64,000 nucleotides of DNA, from positions 1 through 64,000 of the forward strand of contig JAWUWW010000041.1 in assembly GCA_034111645.1 (NCBI GenBank). The letters are read 5' to 3'. Made by a program: the position numbers and the translations under genes. Below are positions 36,601 to 46,327 of the stretch, in pieces. Positions within the stretch are counted from its first letter, which is position 1; the number at the start of each line of letters is the position of its first letter. The notes beneath the pieces were generated by a model. It ran no database searches, was not told where the DNA came from, and worked only from the letters and a program-made list of their open reading frames with translations. This DNA is from CANLBN01 sp034111645. Its GTDB lineage: Bacteria > Pseudomonadota > Gammaproteobacteria > Pseudomonadales > Cellvibrionaceae.

Positions 36601-39320
36601 GGCCCTACAGAACGTTCTCTTAGCTCATCTAATCGCGCTAAGTATTGATTAGCTTTGGCAATAGTGGGATAAATGAGTTGTGATATTTCTACAAGTGCAT
36701 CTTTTGTATATAGCACTCCATCTTTTAAAAGCTGCAAAATATCATCGTCAATGTTCACTTGATAGCTGCGCAGCTCTTTAGCAAACTTCTCTAGTGGCGC
36801 CATCAATTGTGCAATAGACGTTAGCTCTGCCATATATGCACTACCTTTTAGCGTATGCAGCGCGCGCTGCATTAAATCGCTTGGCGGTTCATATAAGGGC
36901 CTCACTGCCTCCATCTGCTGGATATATTCTTCTACTGCTTCGATATGTCCCTCAGCCTCTGCATGAAAAATAGCCCATAATTGCGCGTCTATTTCTTCAT
37001 TAACACCGTCTTCATTAATACTATCGGTATCTTCTAAGGGCTGCGAAGCTGCTTCGATATTGATTTCTTTTAAAGGACTTGCACTCAAAGCCTGTGATAT
37101 CTGATCGCTATCTTCACCATTAGCGAGTGATTTTGCCCACGACATATATTGTTCGGATAATTTATGATGGGGGTTGGCTTGACGATTGTTAAAAGCTGCA
37201 ACCATGTCCGGTAGGATTTCTCGCACTTTTGCAATTAGCGTCGTTTGAGCTTCGTTAGGCTCAATTGCTTTATCAATAATTCGATTGAGTAAATTCTCTA
37301 CTGACCAGCCTAATTCACCTAAATCAATCGCTTTTACCATGCGCCCGCTTCCCTTAATGGTATGAAAAGCGCGTCTTACCTCCATCAGTGATGCTTCATT
37401 AGAAAAATCTTGTGCCCATAGAGGAAAATGCTCATCCAAGGTTTTACTAATCTCTCCAACTTCTTCTACAAAAATCTCGACTAGCTCATCATCGATAACA
37501 GCTTCTTCATCGCCTACATCAGGAGCTTCAACCTCAACAGCGTCGCCTAATTTTGCTGCAGATATATCTTCAATTTTTGGGTCATCTGTGGGCTCATTAA
37601 GCTGCTCTGTATTTGTCTTGTTTAGGTCAATAATACTATGTACGTTGATTGGCCTAACGCTACCAAAGTTGACACCAAGCAGGGCTAATCCAGATATTGC
37701 TTTATCAAGAATAGACTCGTCGCTCTCACGAGCAGCAGTCATAAACTCAATGTAATAATCAACGCTGGCGATGACATCGGCAAAACTGTCTAACTGCTGC
37801 CATTGTGGCTTTAGCGCCTGATCAATTAATTGGGACTCAATGTAGGAGATGCAGCACGATAAGATATCAGCGGCTTTATTGAGGGATAATATGACCAAAT
37901 TGCCTCTAACCGCACGCATGTGTTCTGGAACTAATCGAAGTTGCTCTATATCCCACTGAGTAGCAATGTAATCAACAATTGCATCTTTGGATTTTTCAAG
38001 ACCATTGCGACATTCTTCGAGTACCACTTGCTGAGCTTCATTCAGATGATGAGTATTTGCTGAGCCAGTTCCTGCAACTGATAGCGATGAATCTAAGCTC
38101 GACTCAATATTTATTAATTGATGAACAAAGTTCATCAATTGATTATTTGTCAGTGGACCGTCTTGATGTCGAAGCGCATCTACAGCCTCTATGCTATCGC
38201 TAACTAGGCGACGCAATTCGCCAACACCCAATATGGCCAAGGTGTCATTGACTCGCTGCATACCTTTCTTCACAGCAAGCAGGTTTTCTCCGTTATTATC
38301 ACCTTGCAAACAGAGATCTAATTTTAATTTAACTTCATAAAATTCTTCACGAATAGCCGTTGCAACAGCATTTAAAGTACTCGCGTCAATGCCCATTAAA
38401 CCATCATGCTGGTTAGCCACCTGCGCTAAAGGCAGCATTTGATCTAATTCATACCACGATTTAACTTTATTTATGAAAGGCGTCGTGGGTTCGGCAGAGC
38501 TAATATAATACAGCAGGTTTTTAATAGCCGTCTCATTACTAAATTCGCTTAGTGCAATACTGCCACCTTGCTGTAACTGCTTAAGCTCAGCATCAAGTTC
38601 ACGCAATAAATTACGAGTACCCGCTGTGGACTCAATAAATTGCTTCGACAGACCATCGACAACTGCATATGCAATATGCCAAATTTGGTAACGTTTTGTG
38701 CCTATAAGTAATTTCCGAAGACGATCAGAAACTTTTAATAAATAATCATAATTTTCATCAATATTAACTTGATTCGCCACACCAGCGGCAGCGTATTGAT
38801 ACATCTTTCGAAGTTTTGAAATCAATAACTTTAACTGCGCATCATCACGCGTTATGGGTAAAGCAGTGCCCTCAACAACACGTGAATAACTCATGTTTGG
38901 AGTGAACAAAGTAGATTCACTTAGTAGGTTTACCCCCCTTACAGACCGAATATCATTGAGCAGCGATAAGACGATTGCTGGGTAGTCACGTTTTGTATGC
39001 TGAATTTTTTCGAGATAGTGAGGGAGCTGAAGAATTGCTCGCATAAGCACTTCTAGACCCTCGTTAGGCTTACTGATTTTATTATCGAGCAGGGCTTGTG
39101 ATAGCTCTTCTATTTCTTCAGCTAACATAGCCGCGCCATGAAAACCCACCATTCTTAAGCTGCCGTAAACCTGATGTATTAGTGTCTGACAAAACCTTAG
39201 CTGGGTAATATCTTGAGGATCGCTCGCATAATTCTCCAGCACCCGCTGAGACTCCTGCAGCGTTTCGTTGATTTCTTTAACAACCCATTCCAGGGCAGTG
39301 TATTGGCGATTATCTGCCAT
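33630..39320 (-). CDS. chpA: Hybrid chemotaxis histidine kinase ChpA
   Basis: The 1896-residue hub of the Pil-Chp system. N-terminal Hpt-like modules lack a phosphorylatable His (the first reads HQVYGSLRMVG). Three canonical Hpt domains follow, with histidines at about residues 653 (HTIKGSGR), 822 (HTLKGSAY) and 1137 (HTFKGGAR). After a CheA-type dimerisation segment comes an HATPase (HMLRNAIDHG, GRGVGMDVV), a CheW-like domain and a C-terminal receiver with the phospho-acceptor in MLLDIEMPRMDG (about residue 1821). Fewer active Hpt modules than I recall for P. aeruginosa ChpA. It phosphorylates PilG and PilH and controls twitching and cAMP-linked surface signalling there. Confidence 0.95.
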   Translation of the reverse strand: MADNRQYTALEWVVKEINETLQESQRVLENYASDPQDITQLRFCQTLIHQVYGSLRMVGFHGAAMLAEEIEELSQALLDNKISKPNEGLEVLMRAILQLPHYLEKIQHTKRDYPAIVLSLLNDIRSVRGVNLLSESTLFTPNMSYSRVVEGTALPITRDDAQLKLLISKLRKMYQYAAAGVANQVNIDENYDYLLKVSDRLRKLLIGTKRYQIWHIAYAVVDGLSKQFIESTAGTRNLLRELDAELKQLQQGGSIALSEFSNETAIKNLLYYISSAEPTTPFINKVKSWYELDQMLPLAQVANQHDGLMGIDASTLNAVATAIREEFYEVKLKLDLCLQGDNNGENLLAVKKGMQRVNDTLAILGVGELRRLVSDSIEAVDALRHQDGPLTNNQLMNFVHQLINIESSLDSSLSVAGTGSANTHHLNEAQQVVLEECRNGLEKSKDAIVDYIATQWDIEQLRLVPEHMRAVRGNLVILSLNKAADILSCCISYIESQLIDQALKPQWQQLDSFADVIASVDYYIEFMTAARESDESILDKAISGLALLGVNFGSVRPINVHSIIDLNKTNTEQLNEPTDDPKIEDISAAKLGDAVEVEAPDVGDEEAVIDDELVEIFVEEVGEISKTLDEHFPLWAQDFSNEASLMEVRRAFHTIKGSGRMVKAIDLGELGWSVENLLNRIIDKAIEPNEAQTTLIAKVREILPDMVAAFNNRQANPHHKLSEQYMSWAKSLANGEDSDQISQALSASPLKEINIEAASQPLEDTDSINEDGVNEEIDAQLWAIFHAEAEGHIEAVEEYIQQMEAVRPLYEPPSDLMQRALHTLKGSAYMAELTSIAQLMAPLEKFAKELRSYQVNIDDDILQLLKDGVLYTKDALVEISQLIYPTIAKANQYLARLDELRERSVGPLARQKEAEKDEQKVDPAVLEVLMAEGMHLLLDADLMIEQWQKIPATPSDWMPLREELATLCHGAERANLQSMARLSSLLQDIYGQFINGEVEANSENYATLLSGHNELMNIVDAIAAGQDLPHEDEELLQKLQSLPTIEPVIAQSHQQNYQNTNITANENIDKPAETLNANAIDNPPKEKLSLVDLDEGTIEIFLEEAHELLEDLDESISGWSNGIVDRERNELMQRSLHTFKGGARLVGLKGLGALSHNYETFLISRLYDEQSEQTLQLVNQFQDQMIRQVDYVERLFNSPDGVVEEFDPDQPSQSMTDSNTESASSVADNETSSNVGFKEVAKGGTNVIPFTSKESPLTILKEVSRVNINQGSLGSNAAVARRNQPQEMVKVSADLMEELVNLAGETSISRGRMEEQISELGYSLEEMGSTVQRLQEQIRRLDIETEAQVIFRQEQMTESEDFDPLEMDRYSQLQQLSRSLIESASDLMDLKGTLSDKARDAETVLLQQSRINTDLQEGLMRSRMVPFSRIVPRLRRIVRQISSELNKSVELELGNIEGELDRSMMERMVAPLEHMLRNAIDHGIEELSIREGAGKSPTGRILITLDRDGSDVLVLVADDGGGIDINRVRQKAIERNLIFSDTDLSDQEILQFILHAGFSTAETITQISGRGVGMDVVNSEIRLMGGSIAINSRLGEGTVFAIRVPFTVSVNRALMINMGEDRYAIPLNTIEGIVRVSPFELEHCYANPNELFQYANQEYQLRHLSTLLDDSASPPKMEGHTLPLPVILVRSTDHSVAFQVDHLQGSREIVVKSLGPQFKSVLGVSGATIMGDGRVVVILDPKALIRSSISRNLIDNVDTKFIAKDKLVEKNPLVMVVDDSVTVRKVTSRLLEREGYDVITAKDGVDAISVLQDQQPDIMLLDIEMPRMDGFEVAKRVRLSQFHKGLPIIMITSRTGEKHRQRGLEAGANLYMGKPYQEEVLLESIRGLIKNEPLNS

Positions 39321-39388
39321 AAATCCTCTCGATGATTAGATGACTAAGGAACACAATAAATTTTTATTGAGTGCTATCAAGAGTCAAC

Positions 39389-40240
39389 TTAACTACATTT
39401 TACGTACGCCTGAACCTCATCATTCATAACACGCTTTAGATCCGCACACTTCCAATCAGTGACTTCACCAAGTCCTATAACTAATATACCGCCGGGTTTC
39501 AGATGTTTAACTAATTCTTGTAATATTTCTCTTCTTCGCCATCTACGAAAATAAATCAATACATTTTGACAAAAAATAATATCCATCGGTTGAATAGTTC
39601 GCCGATTTACATGCATGATGTTCAACTGCGAAAAACAAACACGTCGACGTATTCTCTCAATGACTTGATAGCTATCATTTTCAAGCGTATCAAAGTACTT
39701 AAGTTTTTCATGCATATCTAGCAAACTTAAACTTCTGCGACCATAAACTCCCTCGCGGGCAACAGATAGTGCGGGCAAGCTAACATCGACTGCAGTCACA
39801 CCGTAATAATAATTGCCCTCTCTTTTTCTGAAACAATCATCGGCAATTGCAGCTAAGCCATAAGGTTCTTCGCCTGTTGAACAACCGACGCTCCACATTT
39901 CAAAGCTTTCAGTCATAAGACCATTATTTAGTTTATTTTCAATGCTCTGTTTAACAAGATTTAAAGAAGGTCGATGTCGAAAAAAACTAGTCTCTTTAAT
40001 GACGAGCCTATCAACCAAGATCTCCCATTCAGCAGAGCCAGTTTTATCATCTTTCACTTGATAAAAATAAAGAGCGGGATCGGTAATCTCCAGCTCTCTC
40101 ATTCGAATAGCTACCTGTGTTTGCAACAGTACTCTTTGTAAATGCGTCAATTGAATGCCTGTGCGTTTCTCTAGCAGACCCTCCCAAAGAGAAAACTCTT
40201 GACCCGATAGCACTTTAACTTTTTGCAGTGACCACGACAT
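39389..40240 (-). CDS. pilK: CheR-type methyltransferase PilK
   Basis: A 283-residue MCP methyltransferase. The N-terminal all-alpha part (residues 13-90) precedes a SAM-binding domain with WSVGCSTGEEPYGLA, VTAVDVSLPAL and the IIFCQNVLIYF block, in the order of CheR. It should methylate glutamates of PilJ using S-adenosylmethionine. It lies between pilJ and chpA, 23 and 68 bp away, in the same transcription direction. Confidence 0.92.
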   Translation of the reverse strand: MSWSLQKVKVLSGQEFSLWEGLLEKRTGIQLTHLQRVLLQTQVAIRMRELEITDPALYFYQVKDDKTGSAEWEILVDRLVIKETSFFRHRPSLNLVKQSIENKLNNGLMTESFEMWSVGCSTGEEPYGLAAIADDCFRKREGNYYYGVTAVDVSLPALSVAREGVYGRRSLSLLDMHEKLKYFDTLENDSYQVIERIRRRVCFSQLNIMHVNRRTIQPMDIIFCQNVLIYFRRWRRREILQELVKHLKPGGILVIGLGEVTDWKCADLKRVMNDEVQAYVKCS

Positions 40241-40263
40241 AGTATTTTTTAATGATTTAATAA

Positions 40264-42546
40264 TTAACGAGCTGATTTCTTGCCTTTATTAGGAAAATCA
40301 ACATCGGATAAATCGATATCGAATTCATCTAGCAAGTCTTCACCATCTGTTAATTCGCTGAAAAAGTCATTGGAATCTTCGCTATCATTGAAATCTAAAT
40401 CGGATAATATTTTATTAGTGCTGGCACCTTTAGATTTAGAAGGCGCAGACTTTGATGATGAAATCGAATTTTTATGCATTGGAGGCGACGCTTTCTTAGT
40501 AGAAGAAACCACTTGTCGCTCAAGGTCTGCAAGCATTTCATCGGGTAATGTGAAGCCAGCAACTGATTGACGCAGCTCAGCGGCCATATCTGCCAGATTA
40601 CCAATTGAGTTAGCAGTTTCACCGGTACCTGCCGTAGTTTGCGACGTAATCTCTTGAATAGCATTCATCGTGTTTGAGATATGTCCTGCAGAAGACGCCT
40701 GCTGTCTTGCGGCGTTAGAGATGTTTTGAATCAATTCAGCCAAGTTTGCCGATACACCTTCAATTTCCTCTAGTGCCACACCCGCATCTTGTGCCAAACG
40801 AGCGCCTCGAACAACCTCTGACGTTGTTTGCTCCATCGAGATAACCGCTTCATTCGTGTCCGACTGAATAGCTTTAACTAGCGATCCAATCTGCTTAGTT
40901 GCCGCCGCAGAACGCTCAGCAAGTCGCTGTACCTCATCCGCTACGACCGCGAAGCCTCGACCTGCATCACCGGCCATCGACGCCTGAATTGCTGCGTTCA
41001 AGGCTAGAATATTTGTTTGGTCAGCAATATCATTAATCAAACTTACGATATCACCAATTTCTTGAGAAGATTCACCCAAGCGCTTAATACGCTTAGAGGT
41101 ATCTTGAATCTGTTCCCGAATCGTATCCATTCCGTTGATTGTATTCTGCACCAATTTAGCGCCATTGTTTGCAATCGATACTGACTTACCCGCAACTAAT
41201 GCTGACTCAGAGGCATTAGCCGATACTTGGTCAATGGTTACAGCCATTTCGTTAATTGCGGCCGATGCGCCTGCAATTTCTTGTGCTTGGTGGTTAGAGG
41301 CTTCAGCTAGATGATAAGCCGTTTGCTGAGTGCTCTGGGCCGCCTGAGAAACTTGCACCGCTGTTCTATTAATTCGCGAAACCAACCGCCTAAGTTGGTC
41401 AACAGTAAAGTTAATGGAGTCTGCAATCGCCCCCGTAAAATCCTCAGATACTGTAGCCGAGATCGTTAAATCACCATCAGCAAGGTCAATTAGCTCATCG
41501 AGTAATCGTAAAATAGCTTCCTGTGTTCTTTGACTTTCTTTTTGCTGACGATTTATCTCATACATTGAATTTATTCGCTGTATTATGATTATGCCTGCAA
41601 TTGAAAGAATGAAGCCTATGATAGCCGCAATAATATGGATCAGCCGTGGAAAGCGATTACCGGTGAAGGTTTCAATATCAGCATCAATTGAACTTAAGTT
41701 GGTTCGCATCACACCAAAGTTTGCCAAGAGTCTTGAACGCGCCTCTTTAGTCGCTATTATTTTCTCAATAGAAGGGAAGAATGGTCGCTGACTTTCTGTA
41801 TTTTTTGCTCCTATTACTTGTTCGAAGGTATTAATTATTTGCAATCCATTTAATATTTCAGGATCTGTAACTGGCCGTCTATTACCAATTCCACGAGTAA
41901 GTAGCTCATTATTTGACTCGAACTCGGCAATATTATCCTGGAGCTGATCAATACTTCCTCTATTCGCAGATTCTTGCGTGATAAATAAATTGATTTTATT
42001 TGACATATCTTGCAGCAAGAAAGCTTGACGACTAATAGCATCAATTTGATATTGCGGTAAATTTGCCGCAGACATTCTAGCCACCGCAGATAAGACTATT
42101 TTTTCTGCCTCAGAAGCACCGGTCGATAAGTATCCACCAATCGAGTTGACGAGGTTAATCGCAATTTCAGCGTCAGCAGCAACTTTTACATCGTTACCAA
42201 TAGCCTGCCAAGCGCGATTTATTTGCGCTAGCTCATTTGTCACTCTATTTTTTGTATATTGACTAGCGTCATCTAATACATCTAAATTACTTTGGATCAC
42301 CGAAAGAGTTAAATTCAATGGATCGATAGCTGAAGCATCACCCGTCACAATATCGTCGATGAAGAATTCCACTGCTATGGTTGCAGAATTAATCTCACTG
42401 ATACTTAGAATATTATCTGCATCCTCTTCGTTATTTTGGTTTAGCTGAAAGCCCAGATAAAAAGATATAAACAAGAAGGCTATGGCAATGATAATTAACC
42501 CTGGCAGCCAAAATCGACCTCGAAAAACATTACTGTTAAATTTCAT
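40264..42546 (-). CDS. pilJ: Twitching motility receptor PilJ (MCP-like)
   Basis: Start set at 42546 (MKFNSNVFRGRFWLPG), with GGAG eight bases upstream. The 760-residue receptor has membrane segments at about 14-34 and 320-340 enclosing a long periplasmic helical region of PilJ type. A HAMP region follows, then a complete MCP signalling domain whose tip reads DQTNILALNAAIQASMAGDAGRGF. The acidic C-terminal tail (SDLDFNDSEDSND...) is variable. It is thought to sense the pilus via pilin contact in P. aeruginosa. Its tip is intact, in contrast to the broken MCP at 4.7-6.5 kb. Confidence 0.94.
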   Translation of the reverse strand: MKFNSNVFRGRFWLPGLIIIAIAFLFISFYLGFQLNQNNEEDADNILSISEINSATIAVEFFIDDIVTGDASAIDPLNLTLSVIQSNLDVLDDASQYTKNRVTNELAQINRAWQAIGNDVKVAADAEIAINLVNSIGGYLSTGASEAEKIVLSAVARMSAANLPQYQIDAISRQAFLLQDMSNKINLFITQESANRGSIDQLQDNIAEFESNNELLTRGIGNRRPVTDPEILNGLQIINTFEQVIGAKNTESQRPFFPSIEKIIATKEARSRLLANFGVMRTNLSSIDADIETFTGNRFPRLIHIIAAIIGFILSIAGIIIIQRINSMYEINRQQKESQRTQEAILRLLDELIDLADGDLTISATVSEDFTGAIADSINFTVDQLRRLVSRINRTAVQVSQAAQSTQQTAYHLAEASNHQAQEIAGASAAINEMAVTIDQVSANASESALVAGKSVSIANNGAKLVQNTINGMDTIREQIQDTSKRIKRLGESSQEIGDIVSLINDIADQTNILALNAAIQASMAGDAGRGFAVVADEVQRLAERSAAATKQIGSLVKAIQSDTNEAVISMEQTTSEVVRGARLAQDAGVALEEIEGVSANLAELIQNISNAARQQASSAGHISNTMNAIQEITSQTTAGTGETANSIGNLADMAAELRQSVAGFTLPDEMLADLERQVVSSTKKASPPMHKNSISSSKSAPSKSKGASTNKILSDLDFNDSEDSNDFFSELTDGEDLLDEFDIDLSDVDFPNKGKKSAR

Positions 42547-42653
42547 ACTTATACTCCAGCTAGGAACGAGGGCTAAGTCGTCCACATAAAAACTCTTAAA
42601 ATTCAGATACCGTTAACTAACTATGCAGCTAATGCAATAATAATCAGCATGAT

Positions 42654-43199
42654 TTAGCTACCGGAAACATCCATAAAATTAGGCTTTTCCATCAATTTCA
42701 GGGGATGAAAAACACTCCAAGTGGTACCATTTAGCTCGAAACTACCATCTATAAATTCTTCTATGGACTCTGGCAGCTCCGTTGACAATTCAGTTTTTCT
42801 GGAAGAAATATCAAAGTACTGCATGCCAAACACTTGATCTACCCAAAGGCCAGCATAAGTTTTGTTGCGATCGATAACCAACAAACGCTGCTGCTTTTTA
42901 TTACCTATTAATAACTCACCAAAAAATGCAGCTAAATCAAATATTGGCAATAAGCGGCCGCGGACATTCGCAATACCCTTTACCCATGGTTGAACCCCCG
43001 GCAGTTTTGTATGCGCAGGCACCTCAAGCATTTCATTTAACTCATCCATTGATACGACAAAATGTTTACCAAACATTGAAAAGCCTACGCCACTCCACTG
43101 AGCAACAGCGTCTTTTTGTGCAGGTAGCTGCTGAGCCGCCATTAGACTCTTCTGCGCCAAATCGGCTAGCGCCTGAAAGGCGGTTTTATACTCGGCCAT
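42654..43199 (-). CDS. pilI: CheW-like adaptor PilI
   Basis: A 181-residue CheW domain protein (FSMFGKHFVVSMDELNEML, WVKGIANVRGRLLPIFDLAAFFG, LVIDRNKTYAGLWVDQV). It couples PilJ to ChpA. The gene order pilG-pilH-pilI-pilJ-pilK-chpA and family match give the name. It is 34 bp after pilH. Confidence 0.9.
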   Translation of the reverse strand: MAEYKTAFQALADLAQKSLMAAQQLPAQKDAVAQWSGVGFSMFGKHFVVSMDELNEMLEVPAHTKLPGVQPWVKGIANVRGRLLPIFDLAAFFGELLIGNKKQQRLLVIDRNKTYAGLWVDQVFGMQYFDISSRKTELSTELPESIEEFIDGSFELNGTTWSVFHPLKLMEKPNFMDVSGS

Positions 43200-43232
43200 T
43201 AAATAACCATTTTTTATTTTTAATGATCAAAA

Positions 43233-43598
43233 CTAACCCGCCAAGGCGTCGGATACAGCCTTGAGTAACTGAGCTTCTGAAACAGGTTTAACAAGATAAG
43301 CTCTAGCACCTTGCCGCATTCCCCACACTTTATCAGTTGCTTGATCTTTAGTTGACACAATCACTACTGGAATTTCTTTTGTCACTTCGTTACGGCTCAG
43401 TTGTCGAGTGGCTTGAAAACCATTAACCCCGGGCATCACTACGTCCATTAAAATAACGTCTGGACGCTCGGCCTGTGCCATTTTTATACCTTCCTCACCG
43501 CTGTTGGCCACTTGAACAGAGTAACTATTTTTTTCCAAAATAGTTGTAAGCTTATATATTTCAGTCGGAGAATCATCGATGATGAGAACATTAATCAT
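43233..43598 (-). CDS. pilH: Response regulator PilH
   Basis: A single receiver domain, 121 residues from the ATG at 43598 (MINVLIIDDSPTE); a GTG five codons earlier is the alternative start. The phospho-acceptor aspartate lies in VILMDVVMPGVNGFQATRQL, and KPVSEAQ supplies the conserved lysine. The TKDQATDKVWGMRQGA block is characteristic of PilH. In Pseudomonas PilH balances PilG output, affecting pilus retraction by PilT. It is 74 bp from pilG. Confidence 0.93.
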   Translation of the reverse strand: MINVLIIDDSPTEIYKLTTILEKNSYSVQVANSGEEGIKMAQAERPDVILMDVVMPGVNGFQATRQLSRNEVTKEIPVVIVSTKDQATDKVWGMRQGARAYLVKPVSEAQLLKAVSDALAG

Positions 43599-43687
43599 GA
43601 TTTTTTCAAGCACCCTTTAAATAATTTGATGGAAAAGCGTTAATCTATTTACAGATATGCACGCGACAACTAAACAAACACATTAAC

Positions 43688-44068
43688 CTATGACAAATAA
43701 GGCTCAATAGCATTTAAGAGCTCTGTCTTACTAAAGGGCTTCGTGAGATATTGATCTGAACCTACAATTCGACCCTTGGCTTTATCAAACAAGCCATCTT
43801 TGCTCGATAGCATAATAACAGGCGTTTTCTTGAACTCGCTGTTGTTTTTGATCAACGCACAGGTTTGATAACCATCGAGTCGAGGCATCATAATATCAAC
43901 AAATATTATATTAGGTCGAGTATCAGCAATTTTAGCCAATGCATCAAATCCATCGGTTGCCGTCACAACCACACAACCAGCTTTAGCAAGCAAAGTTTCT
44001 GCTGTTCGACGAATAGTTTTACTATCGTCGATCACCATTACTTTCAGGCCATCCAGAGTTACACTCAT
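43688..44068 (-). CDS. pilG: Response regulator PilG
   Basis: A 126-residue single-domain receiver, first gene of the Pil-Chp cluster. Phosphorylation site D58 lies in FVDIMMPRLDGYQTC; D14-D15 bind metal and K110 is the conserved lysine. The LTKPFSKTELL end matches PilG. It is thought to promote pilus extension through PilB. The promoter should lie in the 298-bp spacer shared with gshB. Confidence 0.93.
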   Translation of the reverse strand: MSVTLDGLKVMVIDDSKTIRRTAETLLAKAGCVVVTATDGFDALAKIADTRPNIIFVDIMMPRLDGYQTCALIKNNSEFKKTPVIMLSSKDGLFDKAKGRIVGSDQYLTKPFSKTELLNAIEPYLS

Positions 44069-44366
44069 AAAACAAATACCTTCTTATAATTATGAGGGCG
44101 CAAAAAGCTAGCCCCATATACTTCATTGTTTTTAGACAAATTATTTAGCGAATTTAAGTCTCAGTTATAGCTTGCACTGATAATATTAATTGCAATTGCT
44201 AGTTTGTAACACAGCCGCTACTTTTTATCCATAACGAGCGCCCATATTTACATATTTCCTTAAGAAAGAGCTCTATGCTACTCAATTAACTGATAAAATT
44301 ACACTTTTATTGTAGACTTTCACGTAAGAGTTTCAACATACTATCCATTAAATATAGGGCTTTATA

Positions 44367-45329
44367 ATGAAGATCACAGTTGGCGTCGTCATGGATCCTA
44401 TTGGAGCAATTTCTGCTTATAAAGACACAACCTTGGCATTATTGTTAGCTGCCTCCGAGGCAGGCTGGCGTCTCAAATATCTTGAACTTAAAGACCTTTA
44501 TTTTGATCAAAATATCGCCATGGGCAATATGCGAGAGCTGCATGTCTTTGACGATAATAAAAACTGGTATGCATTAGGTGAGGCCAGTCAAACACCTCTT
44601 GGCGATCTTGATATTTTACTGATGCGAAAAGACCCACCCTTCGACAGTTCTTTTTTACACAGCACCTTTATACTTGAAGCTGCAGCCAAGCAAGGCGCTC
44701 TCGTTGTTAATGATCCCAAAAGCTTGCGTGACTGCAATGAAAAACTCTTTGCCACGCAATTCCCTCAATGTTGTCCACCATTAAGAGTGAGTAATAATAG
44801 CAACCTTCTGCGGGAGTTTCACCAGCAGCATCAAGACGTTATTTTTAAACCCTTAGATGGTATGGGTGGCAGTGGTATTTTTCGTTGCAAGCCCGATGAT
44901 CCAAACTTAAGCGTTATTATTGAAACGCTCACTGAGCATGGCCAACAATACATCATGGCTCAAAAATTTATTCCCGAGATAAAAAATGGCGATAAACGAA
45001 TTTTGGTTGTCAACGGCAAACCAATTCCTTATGCCCTAGCCCGAGTTCCATCTCAAGGAGAGACGCGCGGTAATCTTGCCGCTGGCGGAACTGGTCGGGC
45101 CCAGCCATTGAGCGATAGAGATCTTTGGATAGTCTCGGAAGTTGCGCCAACACTGATAGAAAAAAATCTCTTTTTTGTAGGTCTAGATGTTATTGGAGAT
45201 TATCTCACCGAAATTAATGTGACCAGCCCCACCTGCGCACGCGAAATCGATAATGCTTATGATACTCAAATAGGCAAAAAGTTAATGTTGGCACTAGAAC
45301 AACATTTAATGTCAAAACTAAAGGTATGA
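44367..45329 (+). CDS. gshB: Glutathione synthetase
   Basis: A 320-residue ATP-grasp ligase joining gamma-glutamylcysteine and glycine. Landmarks are VVMDPIGAISAYKDTTLALLL at the N-terminus, DILLMRKDPPFD, the DVIFKPLDGMGGSGIF nucleotide site and the glycine-rich loop RGNLAAGGTGRAQ. ENLFFVGLDVIG-like and ITEINVTSPT follow. Start and length are as in the family. It is divergent from pilG, the same arrangement as in Pseudomonas. A tonB-like gene follows 9 bp later. Confidence 0.96.
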   Translation: MKITVGVVMDPIGAISAYKDTTLALLLAASEAGWRLKYLELKDLYFDQNIAMGNMRELHVFDDNKNWYALGEASQTPLGDLDILLMRKDPPFDSSFLHSTFILEAAAKQGALVVNDPKSLRDCNEKLFATQFPQCCPPLRVSNNSNLLREFHQQHQDVIFKPLDGMGGSGIFRCKPDDPNLSVIIETLTEHGQQYIMAQKFIPEIKNGDKRILVVNGKPIPYALARVPSQGETRGNLAAGGTGRAQPLSDRDLWIVSEVAPTLIEKNLFFVGLDVIGDYLTEINVTSPTCAREIDNAYDTQIGKKLMLALEQHLMSKLKV

Positions 45330-45338
45330 TCTCTACCT

Positions 45339-46241
45339 ATGTCAATCAATTCATCATTGCCATCATCTTCACGCTCTCCATCCATTGAGGCTTCATCTAG
45401 TGACAGGCTAAGCTTCACTATTTTTTTAGCCTTAGCCTTTCATGGATTGCTGATATTTGGCATTGCCTTTGAGTTAACCAAGCCCAATGAAAGCGCTCCT
45501 AGTGTTACAGTCACACTCTCGACGAGCAAATCATCAGAAGCGCCTAAAAAAGCTGATTTTATTGCTCAAGACAATCAGTTAGGTAGTGGTACATTAGAAG
45601 ATGCTCAGCAGATTACTACCAACAAATTGTCCCCTTTCAGCGGCCAGACGATTGAACAAGTAGAGCCTATTAACGAGAAGCGCGCCGCGGTTGCTAAACC
45701 AATCAAAAACTCTAGCATTACAACGATTAGCTCGCCAAACCTTATAGAAAAAACGGATTCGAGTATCACTCAAGCTAAAGACCAATCGGGAAAAGATTTG
45801 CGCGACATTCAAAGTCTCAGCCGCGAAATTGCTAGCCTCAATGCCAAACTAGACAAACAACGACAGCAATACGCAAAACGCCCAAGAGAGTTAGTACTCA
45901 CTGCGGTATCAACAAAAAAGGCGAGGGATGCAGCCTATCTTAACGAATGGACACGAAAAATTGAACTCGTCGGCAATCAAAACTTTCCTGCTGAGGCCGT
46001 GCGTAATAAAATAGTCGGCAGTCTTAGTCTTCAAAGCATCATTAAATGGGATGGCAGTTTAATTAAAGCGGAGATTCTTAAATCTTCTGGAAAACGCCTA
46101 TTAGATGATGCCGCCTTGCAGATTATCCATAGGGCTGCGCCGTTCCAACCTTTCTCACCAGAGCTACGTAAAGATTTTGATCAAATGGCGATCATCAGAA
46201 CCTGGAATTTTGAAATTAGTGGGCTATCTACCTCTCAATAA
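45339..46241 (+). CDS. TonB-like energy transducer
   Basis: The 300-residue protein has a short cytoplasmic N-terminus, a membrane anchor at about 26-46 (FTIFLALAFHGLLIFGIAF), a long periplasmic linker with heptad-like charged segments, and a C-terminal TonB domain (about residues 215-298; IVGSLSLQSIIKWDGSLIKAEILKSSG, then LDDAALQIIHRAAPFQPF). Synteny with gshB and pilG corresponds to TonB3 of P. aeruginosa, reported to affect twitching motility. It would transmit proton-motive force to a partner; no exbB/exbD is nearby. Confidence 0.83.
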   Translation: MSINSSLPSSSRSPSIEASSSDRLSFTIFLALAFHGLLIFGIAFELTKPNESAPSVTVTLSTSKSSEAPKKADFIAQDNQLGSGTLEDAQQITTNKLSPFSGQTIEQVEPINEKRAAVAKPIKNSSITTISSPNLIEKTDSSITQAKDQSGKDLRDIQSLSREIASLNAKLDKQRQQYAKRPRELVLTAVSTKKARDAAYLNEWTRKIELVGNQNFPAEAVRNKIVGSLSLQSIIKWDGSLIKAEILKSSGKRLLDDAALQIIHRAAPFQPFSPELRKDFDQMAIIRTWNFEISGLSTSQ

Positions 46242-46327
46242 GCTCTCGCCTTTTATTCAGTTAAATTAAGTAATTACTTTAAAAACGTCAATGGTTGTGC
46301 GAATCTTCTTGATGACCTTCAGGGCTC

